The notes below the pieces were generated by a model, which saw nothing but the letters and a program-made list of their open reading frames with translations, was not told the DNA's origin and ran no database searches. Positions 10,667 to 20,161 of a stretch of DNA of 64,000 nt are shown here, piece by piece. The position numbers and the translations under genes are program-made. The first letter of the stretch is position 1. Each line of letters starts with the position of its first letter. Origin of the DNA: Metopolophium dirhodum (Eukaryota; Arthropoda; Insecta; Hemiptera; Aphididae); assembly GCF_019925205.1 (NCBI RefSeq), contig NC_083560.1:68027266-68091265 (forward strand). The letters run 5' to 3'.

Positions 10667-10980
10667 TTTTAGCTAATAAAATGTGTATACATTTAGATAT
10701 ATTTTTTCTCTCACGCAATTGTTTTAAATATAAATCTATGTTATTATTAAAAAATATTGATTGATTAATATAAAAAAAAAAAAAAATGTTTATGATGTAA
10801 TTATAATTTTATATTTTTATTACTTTTAATTCAGAGTTAATTTTATATTATTTTTATCTGTTTTTGTTAGGTTTTACTACACTTATTTAGTTTTTAGTTT
10901 TTATCTAATATGTTTCCTTTATATAATTTGTAAAAGGGTATATACCCGTTGATATACAACATAAATAAATAAATAAAAAT

Positions 10981-11469
10981 CAGGTGATAATAGATATGAT
11001 AGCACCATACGTTGCAGAAGGTGAAAAGTGGACTGATGTTTTACTCATCGTATTGCATGCATATAACACGGCTATACACCACTCAACGGGATATACTCCA
11101 TTTTATTTAGTACACGGCTACGAGCCTAGTTCAATTTTAGATATCGCAATTATTCCATCAAATTTAAATCATTCCACCATTATAGAGCTACAAAAATTAA
11201 ATTCAATCCGTGAAAAAATACCTGATACTTTACAAAAAGCGTTTGATAAACAAAAAAGTTACGCGGACCGAGGGAAAAGAGAACAAGATTTTTATGTGAG
11301 AGAAAAAGTTTTAGTAAAGATTAATGTAAGACAAAAAAAATTTTCAGATAGATATGAAGGTCCCCACATAATATTAAAGAAAATTAACCCAGTTACTTAT
11401 TTAATCGAAATAGATAAAAACGGGAAAAAACAAGCTGAGAAAAAACATATTCAACAAATAAAAAAATAA
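10981..11469 (+). pseudogene. Gypsy integrase: C-terminal part after the LINE insertion
   Basis: This continues the same frame as 6102-6449, with HAYNTAIHHSTGYTPFYLVHG, the usual end of the Gypsy integrase core. A basic segment follows, then RYEGPHIILKKINPVTYLIEI, a GPY/F-type module that binds DNA or chromatin. It ends with a lysine-rich tail and a stop at 11467-11469. This 163-codon stretch has no stop of its own. Confidence 0.88.
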
Positions 11470-12267
11470 AGAGAACGATCGCAAATAGAAAACGTGTACT
11501 ATTGTCTATTATAGTTAGAAATAATAATTAATTGAACATTTAGGTATAGGTGAGATATTACATTAGATAAGTTATAAAATGTAAATATTAGGTTATTAAT
11601 ATTATAGTTATTTAAAATATGTAAAATGTAAATAGAAATCAAAACATGTTTAAGGAATATTTTTATTCCTAGACAATTTAATTAGGTATATTTAAAAATA
11701 TAAGAAGACAATATGGTCTCTCACAACATATTATTTACCACGTTGTAAATAATATTACTGTCGAGTGACCACCATAATATATTTCATAACTACTTAATTT
11801 CTTAATATTGTTAAGCAATATTAACGAAGCTAAGCTGTTTGAAAAAAAAAAAAATGTGTGTGTTTATCACTTCATTTCCTAACGATAGATTTTAATATAA
11901 TATTATAGTGTAGGTATATAACGTAATTTTTAACAGTTTGGCATTTTAGCTGAATAAATATAGGACAATGAGTGAACAACATAAATATTAATTCAGCACA
12001 ATTTCATTCATGGGGATGTATTATAATATTATAAGTAAGGATATAATATATATATAGCGTATACATTAGCGAATGATATTATAACACACCTAGAGCGTGA
12101 CTACGACAGTCAATGAACACTGTGTCATAACTATCGTTTTTAAAATTGTAATTTAATATTTAACATTAATAATATTTAATCGGCAATCTTTATACTATAT
12201 TATAATTAATCATTTCGTTTTAATTTTTATAATTTAATAAATTGTAAAATGTTTGCAATAGTTACAG
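11470..12267. other. Non-coding 3' part of the Gypsy element, AT-rich
   Basis: No coding frame is evident. A purine tract of A residues at 11842-11853 could be a polypurine tract, but no LTR start could be recognised after it. Confidence 0.3.
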
Positions 12268-12489
12268 TTGTTCGTTCTAGCATTAAGCGTGATAATATCA
12301 GACACGTTGCAAACGGAAGAGACGATTATCGAAAACTACCAAGGACATGGATCGGGTATTTATTATGAACCAATTTATAAAATGAGAGTATATTCGAGTG
12401 AATTTAACTTACTAACACATGTAAATATTCCCGTTTTTGTCGAGAAATTTAATGAAATTAATAATGTAATTAGGTTTTGTACTAGTTGA
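12268..12489 (+). pseudogene. Env-like remnant of the Gypsy element
   Basis: A hydrophobic leader (FVLALSVIIS) is followed by GSGIYYEPIYKMRVYSSEFN and a short acidic stretch, then a stop at 12487-12489. The GIYYEP..K.R.Y motif close to a signal peptide resembles the N terminus of the Env (fusion-type) proteins of insect Gypsy elements. Only about 70 residues remain. The ATG-like start at 12249 lies in another frame, so splicing or a frameshift would be needed. Position after integrase fits env. The assignment is by motif memory only. Confidence 0.5.
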
Positions 12490-12802
12490 AACACTAGACA
12501 TAACTTGAGTATAATATTTAAATGTATATTATTATATCAAAAAAAAAAAAAAAATTTTTACTATTGTAATTTAAACTATATATTAAGTTGAACAAAACAA
12601 ATATTTGTACATTGTTTTGTATGCTATTTTTGAATTCAAACATGTTATAATGTATTATGAATATTTATTATAATAGTGATAAAAAAAAAAAAAATTTACC
12701 AACTATAGTACTTGCAATGTTTTTCTAACCTTATAATATATTTTATGTACCATCTTCAATGTAATTTGTATGAAATTAAACACTATTTCTTATATACATA
12801 TA

Positions 12803-13296
12803 CAGTCAACTCGCGATATAACGAATTTCAAGGGACCGAGAAAAAAATTCGTTATATCGAAAGTTCGTTACATCGAAATTCGTTATATTAAGAGAATATA
12901 CCAATTGAATTCGTTATAACGAGAATAAAAATAAAAATTCAAAATTTTATTATTCGTATACATATGTATAAAATATATGAGTCATATAAGTATATACATA
13001 TTTATTGTTTAATTTCAATATAAATGTAAGTAATAATATTTCTAATAAAAATATGCTATAATAATAATATGTACATATAATAAATCGCTATACATGAGTG
13101 CATTTTTTTTTTTAAAAAATCAGATATTTTTGATTGTTTGCAACTGCTTGAGTTTACCTTATCAATAGTATTGTCTAGATTTAAAATGCTAGAAAACACA
13201 TTGTCGTCAATATCATGTCTCTGTAAGTAACTTAAGTTTTATTCGTTATATCAAGATTTTCGTTATATCGAATTTCGTTATATCGCGAGTTGACTG
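12803..13296. mobile_element. pogo/Tigger-like MITE with TA target duplication
   Basis: A 494-bp element opens CAGTCAACTCGCGATATAAC and closes with its inverted form ending GCGAGTTGACTG, flanked by TA at 12801-12802 and 13297-13298. Subterminal copies of TTCGTTATATCGAA continue inward on both arms. No transposase frame remains. TA target and CAGT ends are typical of the pogo group of Tc1/mariner elements. Confidence 0.88.
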
Positions 13297-13298
13297 TA

Positions 13299-13773
13299 TA
13301 AAAAAAAAAAAATGTCTTAATACTGCATACTTAAATTCTAACTAACTCGAGGAAACTGAAAGGGGTAAGTGAAGACAGCCGTGGGTGTCGGTATTCAAGG
13401 ACGGAAGAGCCAACGACAATCCACTCCACTATCCAGAAGTTATCAAGCAATAATAGCAATGAGCATATATTATAAATATTATTATATACGCATGACCATT
13501 GCCTTGGTGACTTGGTGTTTGTATACCTACAAAATTCATGTTTCACAGTCCAAGCAAGAAAATACAGTCGGAGGAGGTTTGTCCTAACGCTTTGTTTATC
13601 GCTTTTATTCTACCAAGTATGCTTTTAATTACTCTTATCAGTATTAATTTTACTTTTAATTTGTATTTTGCCTTCGTTGACGCCTATGCCCCACATGCAT
13701 ATAATACAATAGGTTGGGTTTTTGTATAGTCTTATTTTTCTTCTGTGGTGATAAACAAAGCGTTAAAAATTAA
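13299..13773. other. Spacer with a short inverted-repeat element
   Basis: TAACGCTTTGTTTATCGC at 13585-13602 has an inverted partner at 13748-13765 with one mismatch, enclosing about 145 bases. This could be a small MITE, but no clear target duplication is seen. Short open frames here have no recognisable domain. Confidence 0.35.
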
Positions 13774-14015
13774 AATCCCATTTTTAGCGGTTTTTCGTAA
13801 TTTGTCGGTAGTTTTTCTCGACGCTTTCTAAAACTACTTGGAATTTTCAATTTTGACCTCCCAAAAGTACCAACTAGGTTCACTTTTCTATCAGAAAAGA
13901 TGCTTATTGCAAAAATCGAAGCATGCTTACTATCCAAAATGTTGCTGACAGACAGAAAAAAATTCACATAATTGTAAAACTAATACATTTTTTCGCTCCA
14001 CTCAGAATCTAAAAC
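13774..14015 (-). repeat. Interspersed AT-rich repeat, family A, partial inverted copy
   Basis: On the minus strand this reads from ATTCTGAGTGGAGCGA near 14007 through TTTTCTGATAGAAAAGTGAA and CTAGTTGG. These landmarks recur in the same order at 45707-45870 and, more diverged, at 28606-28770. It is the 5' part only. No coding potential. Confidence 0.6.
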
Positions 14016-15060
14016 TAATTATACTAAAACGAATCCCTTGCAGCCCCGATATTAGATGATGATCAGAAGACACCAATAAAAATAGGAATGGAAACTGATA
14101 AACTTAGTGATATAGTAATGTTACTCAATACCTAGAAGATCCCACACAAAAAATGATAAATTATCAAACATTGATTTAACATTTGCAAACGCTTCTGTTA
14201 TTCAATGGTTACAAATTACAATGGATCTAACTAATTATTTAATTTAACAAGTATCCAAAGGTTGAAGTGGCATAAAATGGTAAGAGGTTTTCTGTGATTC
14301 ATATTTTATTTTGAGCATTCATTAATTTAATGACACAACATTTTTTTCTCGAAATAGCTACCTACTAATAATTGCTTTTGTTAATAGGTAGCAAAAATAT
14401 CCATATTATATGAAACCACGGTTAGATGATTATTTTATCTTTTACACCGTGATGGAACCATAATGCCTATATATTAAATTTAGTTAATTAGATACAAATA
14501 TAGTTGGGCACAAAAATTATATTTTTCTTTCTTCTTAGGACTTGATTTCACAAAATAGTTTTTCAACACTTACATAATATTATAAATTAACAAAATTAAA
14601 TAGAACAAAACAATATCAAAAAGAACATACACATAATTATTATAAGACATAGCACTAAATTAATTAAATATAAAAAAAAAAATTAGTTTATAATTAAAGT
14701 TAAGGAGTCCACCAAAAAATTAGCGATGGCCCTCAAAATTTATAAGCAGGGCTCTGAACATACATATTATATTTCTCTTAGGAATTAGGGATTTGTTTCA
14801 GAAAAATAGTTTTTTTTAACGCTCACATAATATAAATTAGGTAACAAAATTAAATATAAAAAAAAATATCAATTGGAACATATATTATATTTCCCTTGTG
14901 AGTTAGATACATTGGACAAAATGTTAAATAATATATACATAATAATAATTAATAAATTGCAAGGCTCATTAAGCTAATAATTGGTATTAATTTTTTATCT
15001 ATTTAATTAAAAAATATAGACTTATAAATACTGAAAATATAAAACGATAAATTTTCGAAA
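14016..15060. other. AT-rich spacer with a diverged internal duplication
   Basis: A block around 14530-14640 (TTGATTTCACAAAATAG, then CTTACATAATAT and AACAAAATTAAAT) recurs in diverged form at 14785-14880. No gene seen. Confidence 0.4.
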
Positions 15061-15099
15061 ATAGATGATTAATTTTAACGGAGAGGAAAAGTCATTTTG

Positions 15100-15470
15100 A
15101 TTAAGCTTCGATACCTCAGCGTATCAGTGTACTGTTTGAAAAATTAGTTAAAGGGGACGGCTTTTAAGCGCAAACAGTGTTAGGGAGCTCCCAAAACCCC
15201 CCAGGAGTGAAAATAGTCAACCTATGATGGGGAATCGATCCCCTTCGGTGGAGGGAGGGTGGATGAGTGTAAACCTATGCTTCTAAACGGGTGACTTAAC
15301 CTATATGGGCAAAGTTAACCTATGACGAGTAGTTGTTCCCTATGTCTACCGGCTCCGGTCCCAACACTTGTGGTCTTGCGGACCTCTCGGTTGGGGGCTC
15401 GGGGAGTATAAATAGTCAAAGACCGTTGGGGAAGCAAGCACTTCGGGGTCGTGTGGGAGAGTTGGATTAT
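15100..15470. other. Unassigned GC-rich block with repeated AACCTAT motif
   Basis: This stretch is clearly richer in G and C than its neighbours. It holds four spaced copies of AACCTAT (near 15222, 15272, 15297 and 15319), plus GGGGAATCGATCCCC, a perfect palindrome at 15230-15244. No open frame or terminal repeats were found. It may be the end of a transposon or a regulatory or UTR sequence. Confidence 0.35.
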
Positions 15471-16366
15471 TAGATTTTAATTTGTATTTATTTAGGTATC
15501 CTAATATCCATGCTATTATTTTATATTTTTTAAAAATATATAATTTACAGTATTTATTTGTGAAACATACCTACATATATTTGAATTGGTTTAATACTAA
15601 TTTATTTATTGCTCAACTATAATATATTTTCACCTTTATAATTAATACACGCGCTGTAGTGTTATACGTTTAGCGGCGCGCGCGCAATACCTACGTACAA
15701 TTTACTATACAAAATTTGAAACAACTTTAACTTCCAAAATAATAGTTTCCTGAAAACAATATTTAAACCATCATTTTAAGCATAAAAAAATCAAAACCAC
15801 GAGAGTGTTGGTAAAGTGCCCTTAAGCACATTTTTTATACCTATATTTTTATTGGACTAGGGAATTTGAAAATACTAGTAATCGATAATATTGATGATAA
15901 TTCAACATATTAATAGGTACAATGTACAATTTAGAATTGTATTCCTTGTGTTGAAGTATACAATTAATATTAGTAGTCAACATGGACGTTAATAGGGGGG
16001 GGGGGGCTTAGGAGGGCTTAGCCCGCCCTGAGCCATCTCAAGCCCTTCCTAAAATATTGTAATATTTATAGGTTATCTTTATTAATAATAATTTATAAAA
16101 TTTATATAAATTATAACCTATGGTAATAAACTAATGACTATAAATATAATAAAAGTAATAATAATATGTAGATAAGTTTTCGTATGATCAGTTGATGGCT
16201 ATTAACGGCCCACCGCCCAAACTATCAATTTATATAATATATATTATTATCACACAGATCACGGATGTGTGCGACGCGAGTGCTGGCATGCGGGTGCCGA
16301 CTGCCGGGACACCGGGTACAATTTCACTGCGTCGTCAAAACATAATTATAAATATTAGCCATAATT

Positions 16367-17237
16367 AGGGCTCGGAACTTTATGCATTTGCATCTTTCTC
16401 AAGAAGCTGCATATTTCAAATATGATTCGATACAAATTCGTTTCATAAACCATACTATTGAAATACAACAATTTATGTTACATATTTTACTAAATTTATA
16501 TGATTTTGCATATTTAAAGATTTTGAGTATATAAATGCATTTTATGTTAAAGCGTTTTAGAAATCAACAAAAATAAACAAGTTTTCAATAACTGAATATT
16601 GTAAATTAAATGATTTACAAATAAATAGTACCGTATATGATAAAGTGTGGGAAATCTATTTGAACGCATTCTACTCTAAAATGGTACATGTGCTGCTCAT
16701 GGCCTCTATAGAGTTTCGGAGGAAGTACGAAATCAGTTTGATACTGTTCATAAAATCGTAGCCAACGTAAAAAAAATATTTAAAAAGCACCATCACGTAT
16801 ACAAATTTTCAAAAATTACGCACCGGTGATCCCTTTACGTCCAGAACCAATCATAACCCGTTGGGGTACCTGCATCAATGCAGTACTTTATTATTGTAAA
16901 AATACTATAAACAAATTTGTGATGTTGTAAATATGTTGGATGAATACTAATTAATAACTAACATTATTTAATAATCGCTGTATTCGATAAATTCTATTTT
17001 TTTTAAATTTCTTGGATTCTGGGAATAGATTTAGTATAACAGCTCCAAATTATCAAAAAAAAAAATATAAATAAAATATTTATGATTCAAATAAATTTTT
17101 TTTTTTAAGTATACCTTAAAATATATATTTTTTATAAAATAATATATGCATATTATACTGCACATTTGCGTTTTTTTAGTGCATACTTATGCACATATTT
17201 CATTGTTTTTTAGCGCATAAAGTTCCGAGCCCTGGGC
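16367..17237 (+). mobile_element. Second hAT-type relic nested in the first
   Basis: It starts AGGGCTCGGAACTTTATGC and ends GCATAAAGTTCCGAGCCCT followed by GGGC. CCATAATT flanks it at 16359-16366 and 17238-17245. The extra GGGC at the right suggests the left end lost a few bases. It carries a transposase fragment at 16686-16930. Confidence 0.88.
16686..16930 (+). pseudogene. hAT-superfamily transposase internal fragment
   Basis: The first half reads YRVSEEVRNQFDTVHKIVAN followed by KKIFKK. After a one-base shift near 16820 it continues PVIPLRPEPIITRWGTCINA and LYYCKN, with a stop at 16928-16930. The P.P..I.TRWGTW-type motif and the preceding KKIF.KAP-like segment occur in the central part of some hAT-derived transposases. 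The frame break and missing ends show it is dead. Confidence 0.65.
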
Positions 17238-17375
17238 CCATAATTGATATATTTTTAGATTTATAATATGTAAAGGATTCTTATTTTGTAAACCACTACA
17301 AGGTCAGTAATTTCACTAAAGTTTGTATTTTTATTTGTTAATGTTACAATGAAATTATTAAATATTTGCATTATA

Positions 17376-17753
17376 ATATTACAGATCTCACTAAAAATTG
17401 AAGAAGATGTTCTCAAGTGTGAATTTAAAGTCCCTAAAAAAGTTTACGAAAATCAAAAAGTTGGCTACAGTAAAAAACAAAATGAACAACTTAAGTCTGT
17501 TATTTCATATGATACTTATCCAAATATATATTAAGTTAATGCGTGTTGCATTAGCTATACCTATAAGCTCGGCAACATGTGAGAGATCTTTTTCCTCAAT
17601 GAGAAGAATAAATACTTATCTAAGGTCCAACATGGAACAAGATAGATTTACCAATTTAAGTATTATAAACATTGAAAGAGAGTTATCTAACCAAATTGAT
17701 AATGAACAAATTTTAAATAAGTTTGCCGAAAAGGAAAGAAGGATGCAATTATA
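17376..17753 (+). pseudogene. hAT transposase C-terminal dimerisation region (hATC)
   Basis: The last part of the transposase shows IPISSATCERSFSSMRRINT and YLRSNMEQDRFTNL, the hallmark of the hAT C-terminal dimerisation domain, ending KERRMQL and a TAA at 17752-17754. A possible acceptor AG at about 17384 precedes the readable part. A shift is needed near 17530 between the KVPKKVYENQKVGYSKKQNE segment and the hATC motif. The catalytic acids upstream are gone. Confidence 0.82.
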
Positions 17754-18199
17754 ATGAAATGAATTATGTATAATATTATAATATGTAATTTATATAATAT
17801 AATATATAAATTAAGACTGTATATAACTCTTTGATTTTTTTCTTTTTTATTACTTAAAAAAATAATTTACATTAAATTTGTGATAGTTTTGATTTGTTCA
17901 GCATCATAGATGAAATTGTGTGTAGGTAAGTAGTAGGAGAAAGATAAATTCCCAATATTTTTGTTCTTGAAACCATTTGGGCTCAAGCCCTATGCGTTTG
18001 AGGACCCTATTTACGACCATGGTAGTCAACCTTGACACGTGTATACAATTTAGTATATAGGTATACCAGTATACGACTCACTCTCTTTACGGATGTAACA
18101 TGACCTCGGTTGTGAATATTATATATAGGGCCTTTGAAATATGTAATACTCACTTGCACATGCGCCGTCGTACAGTGCGTGTATACGGTGTGTGTGTAC

Positions 18200-18674
18200 C
18201 ACGAATTAAGATATACAGAATACGAAACAAACTTGTGATAAGTGAAACCCGCACATTCTCACGTTGCGGCTAGACTACTAACCATAGGCGCAAATTGACA
18301 AAAAAATTTGGGGGGACTCAAGCCCCATCACCATAGGCCTATGTGGTACTAAGCAATATGGCCTATTTCTTAGTACCGCAGAATATAAAAATTAGTACTA
18401 ATTACTAGATTTTGAACTGGGGGGACTTGACTGACATTTGGGGGGGACTAAGTCCCCCCATGCCCCCTCCCCTAATTGCGCCAATGCTTCTAGCGCTTTA
18501 TAAGATTATTCTGTGTTAACCGGGAGAATAAGGAACTAATAGTTCATTATTCTCCCAGTTAACACTGTAATCCTATAAAGCGCTAGAAGTCTAGCCGCAA
18601 CGTAATAAGGTGCGGGTTTCAAAAAAACATTGATAAGACCTTTCCGTTTCGTATCCTGTATATCTTAATTCGTG
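18200..18674. mobile_element. Hairpin (foldback) hAT-type MITE
   Basis: A 475-bp element whose two arms are inverted copies almost to the centre. CACGAATTAAGATATACAG at the left end matches the reverse of the right end. GTTGCGGCTAGA and TCTAGCCGCAAC pair further in. The centre pairs CTTCTAGCGCTTTATA with its complement around a short loop near 18535. GTGTGTAC flanks it at 18192-18199 and 18675-18682, an 8-bp target duplication. A second MITE interrupts the left arm. Confidence 0.92.
18283..18486. mobile_element. MITE inserted in one arm of the hairpin MITE
   Basis: A 204-bp insert starts CATAGGCGCAAATTG and ends TAATTGCGCCAATG, with C- and G-runs near the ends. It sits between CTACTAAC (18275-18282) and CTTCTAGC (18487-18494). 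The opposite hairpin arm shows that the original target was CTTCTAGC, so the left copy of an 8-bp duplication has two changes. Its ends match those of the element at 60441-60618. Confidence 0.85.
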
Positions 18675-18682
18675 GTGTGTAC

Positions 18683-20161
18683 TATCACAGTTAAATAGTC
18701 CGTTATTATTGTACGTTATTATATATTATACTTATACATAATCATATTGTCGTGTTATTATTCATTTATACTAATACTAAAGTCATTAGTCCGTCAAGCG
18801 TCACTTTCAACACCTTACATCATAAAATCTATATTTTACGTGGCTTAAGATTTTAGTCAAGGTGGATTGATAGTGTGCTCGACCTTGATATGACAAGGAC
18901 ATACAGTCTGCGCTTTCGGTGGTGATTACTATCCATAGTGATATTTTCAATTAAGTTTTCATACAAACACGATTTAAGTTATTATAATAATACAGTACAA
19001 ACTTCAAATAAGTGACGACACCTTATTAATAAGCTTTGCGTGAAATAAACAGTGGCCAATAAAGTATTTTGTTTTAATTATTTCGTAAAAATTGTAACCG
19101 GTTTACCGGTTGAGAACGTATTATCAGGTTATGGAATATAGAAACGTTCCTAACTTTGGTCCTTGGTAGTCTACTTCATAACCTTGGGGTTTTAGCGATG
19201 TCGTAGTCCGGCACCGTTAGCTGTGGACGTCGCAATTTTTCCAATTCGCCGTTTCAGTAGATCGTACTCGATATGCATGGGATACACTGCAACAGTTGTC
19301 CATACAGCTGATCGAATTTCATTTCTATTGTGATAAAATAACAAGGTATGATGACAACGAACTCAAATATTGTCGGGGTATGCACACTAAATTGTATCCA
19401 GTTCGCCTCATAGTATGTGTATATATCTAGTATATATATATTAATAATGATTTCTATATTGTTCGGTGGTGCTACCTACCCCACTATTGAAATAAAAACC
19501 CGCCACCCAGTGCGTTAGGATCAAGTCACATTTATCGTGGTTTGTGGAATGCAGTACGCAGTAGGTACGCATTATGACAAGTAAAATAGGTGGCTTGTTG
19601 ATAATCGAATGTTTCTATCAAGAATAATTCTCTCACTAAAATATAGATTGTATTATAGTCATTAGTCGCGTTTGTTTCTCGTACATAAATATTTTAGGTT
19701 TGCTGAAAACTCTTCAATGTCGGATCGCTAATGCTAATCCTTTATTATATCCGAGTCGGGGCTTTGGATATGTTTGACTTCCGTAACATGTGTTACCTTC
19801 TTTAAGATTTATATTTTTGATTGTCTTCTCTTTCTACCATAATATGGTAGGTATGTTTTAGTGATTAAATAATATTATGTATTTTTCAATAAGAAACAAA
19901 ATCATTTTGATTAATCAAATATTATACCATCGACATAATGGTATAAATAAGTCACTTTTTTTCCAAAATAATTTTGTAACATTGTTGAATGTAGATTTGT
20001 AGTACTTTGTACTCAGTGTCCTATTTTGATTTACAATATTACTAATATCCATGTTCATAGTTTTTGTAATTATTTTCAGGTTTTAAATTAGGATATCGTA
20101 AGATACTTATTTACTCGTACTTTGGTGGTTGCTCGGCCTTAGAGCTTAAATATTTTAAACG
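18683..20161. other. Upstream region of the TRC8-like gene
   Basis: No gene or complete element is seen. A pyrimidine-rich acceptor-like TTATTTTCAG ending at 20079 may end a 5' UTR intron before the exon that carries the ATG at 20162. The promoter was not located. Confidence 0.35.

Larger units (their letters stand above)
6450..10975 (+). mobile_element. Non-LTR retrotransposon (LINE) with PHD-finger ORF1, inserted in Gypsy integrase
   Basis: The element starts just after AGACAAAAT (6441-6449) and ends in an A-rich tail of TAAATAAATAAA. AAAAT at 6445-6449 and 10976-10980 is a likely short target duplication, and the integrase frame resumes directly after it. ORF1 and ORF2 are both broken by stops and frameshifts. 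A probable solo LTR lies inside at about 7795-8281. RT motifs suggest a Jockey/CR1-like clade. Confidence 0.88.
4136..11469 (+). mobile_element. Gypsy-type LTR retrotransposon pol relic, split by a MITE and a LINE
   Basis: A plus-strand pol polyprotein remnant in the order RT C-terminus, RNase H, macro-like domain, integrase zinc finger, integrase core, integrase C-terminus. It lacks gag, protease and the RT catalytic half, which were lost at the MULE junction near 4105-4135. Frameshifts and stops occur near 4608, 4735, 5640, 5877 and 6066. Insertions at 5208-5317 and 6450-10975 interrupt it. An env-like remnant follows at 12268. No LTR pair could be assigned, so the full extent is uncertain. 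Confidence 0.85.
15981..18021 (+). mobile_element. hAT transposon relic with 8-bp target duplication
   Basis: The element starts CATGGACGTTAATAGGG and ends CCCTATTTACGACCATG, 17-base inverted ends with two mismatches. GTAGTCAA flanks it at 15973-15980 and 18022-18029. A C-terminal hAT transposase exon survives at 17376-17753. A second, unrelated-end hAT relic is inserted at 16367-17237. The rest of the transposase is deleted. Confidence 0.9.

Noticed and set aside
13331..13967. Several overlapping 60-70 codon frames
   Set aside because: No domains, mutually overlapping on both strands, and partly inside a family A repeat.
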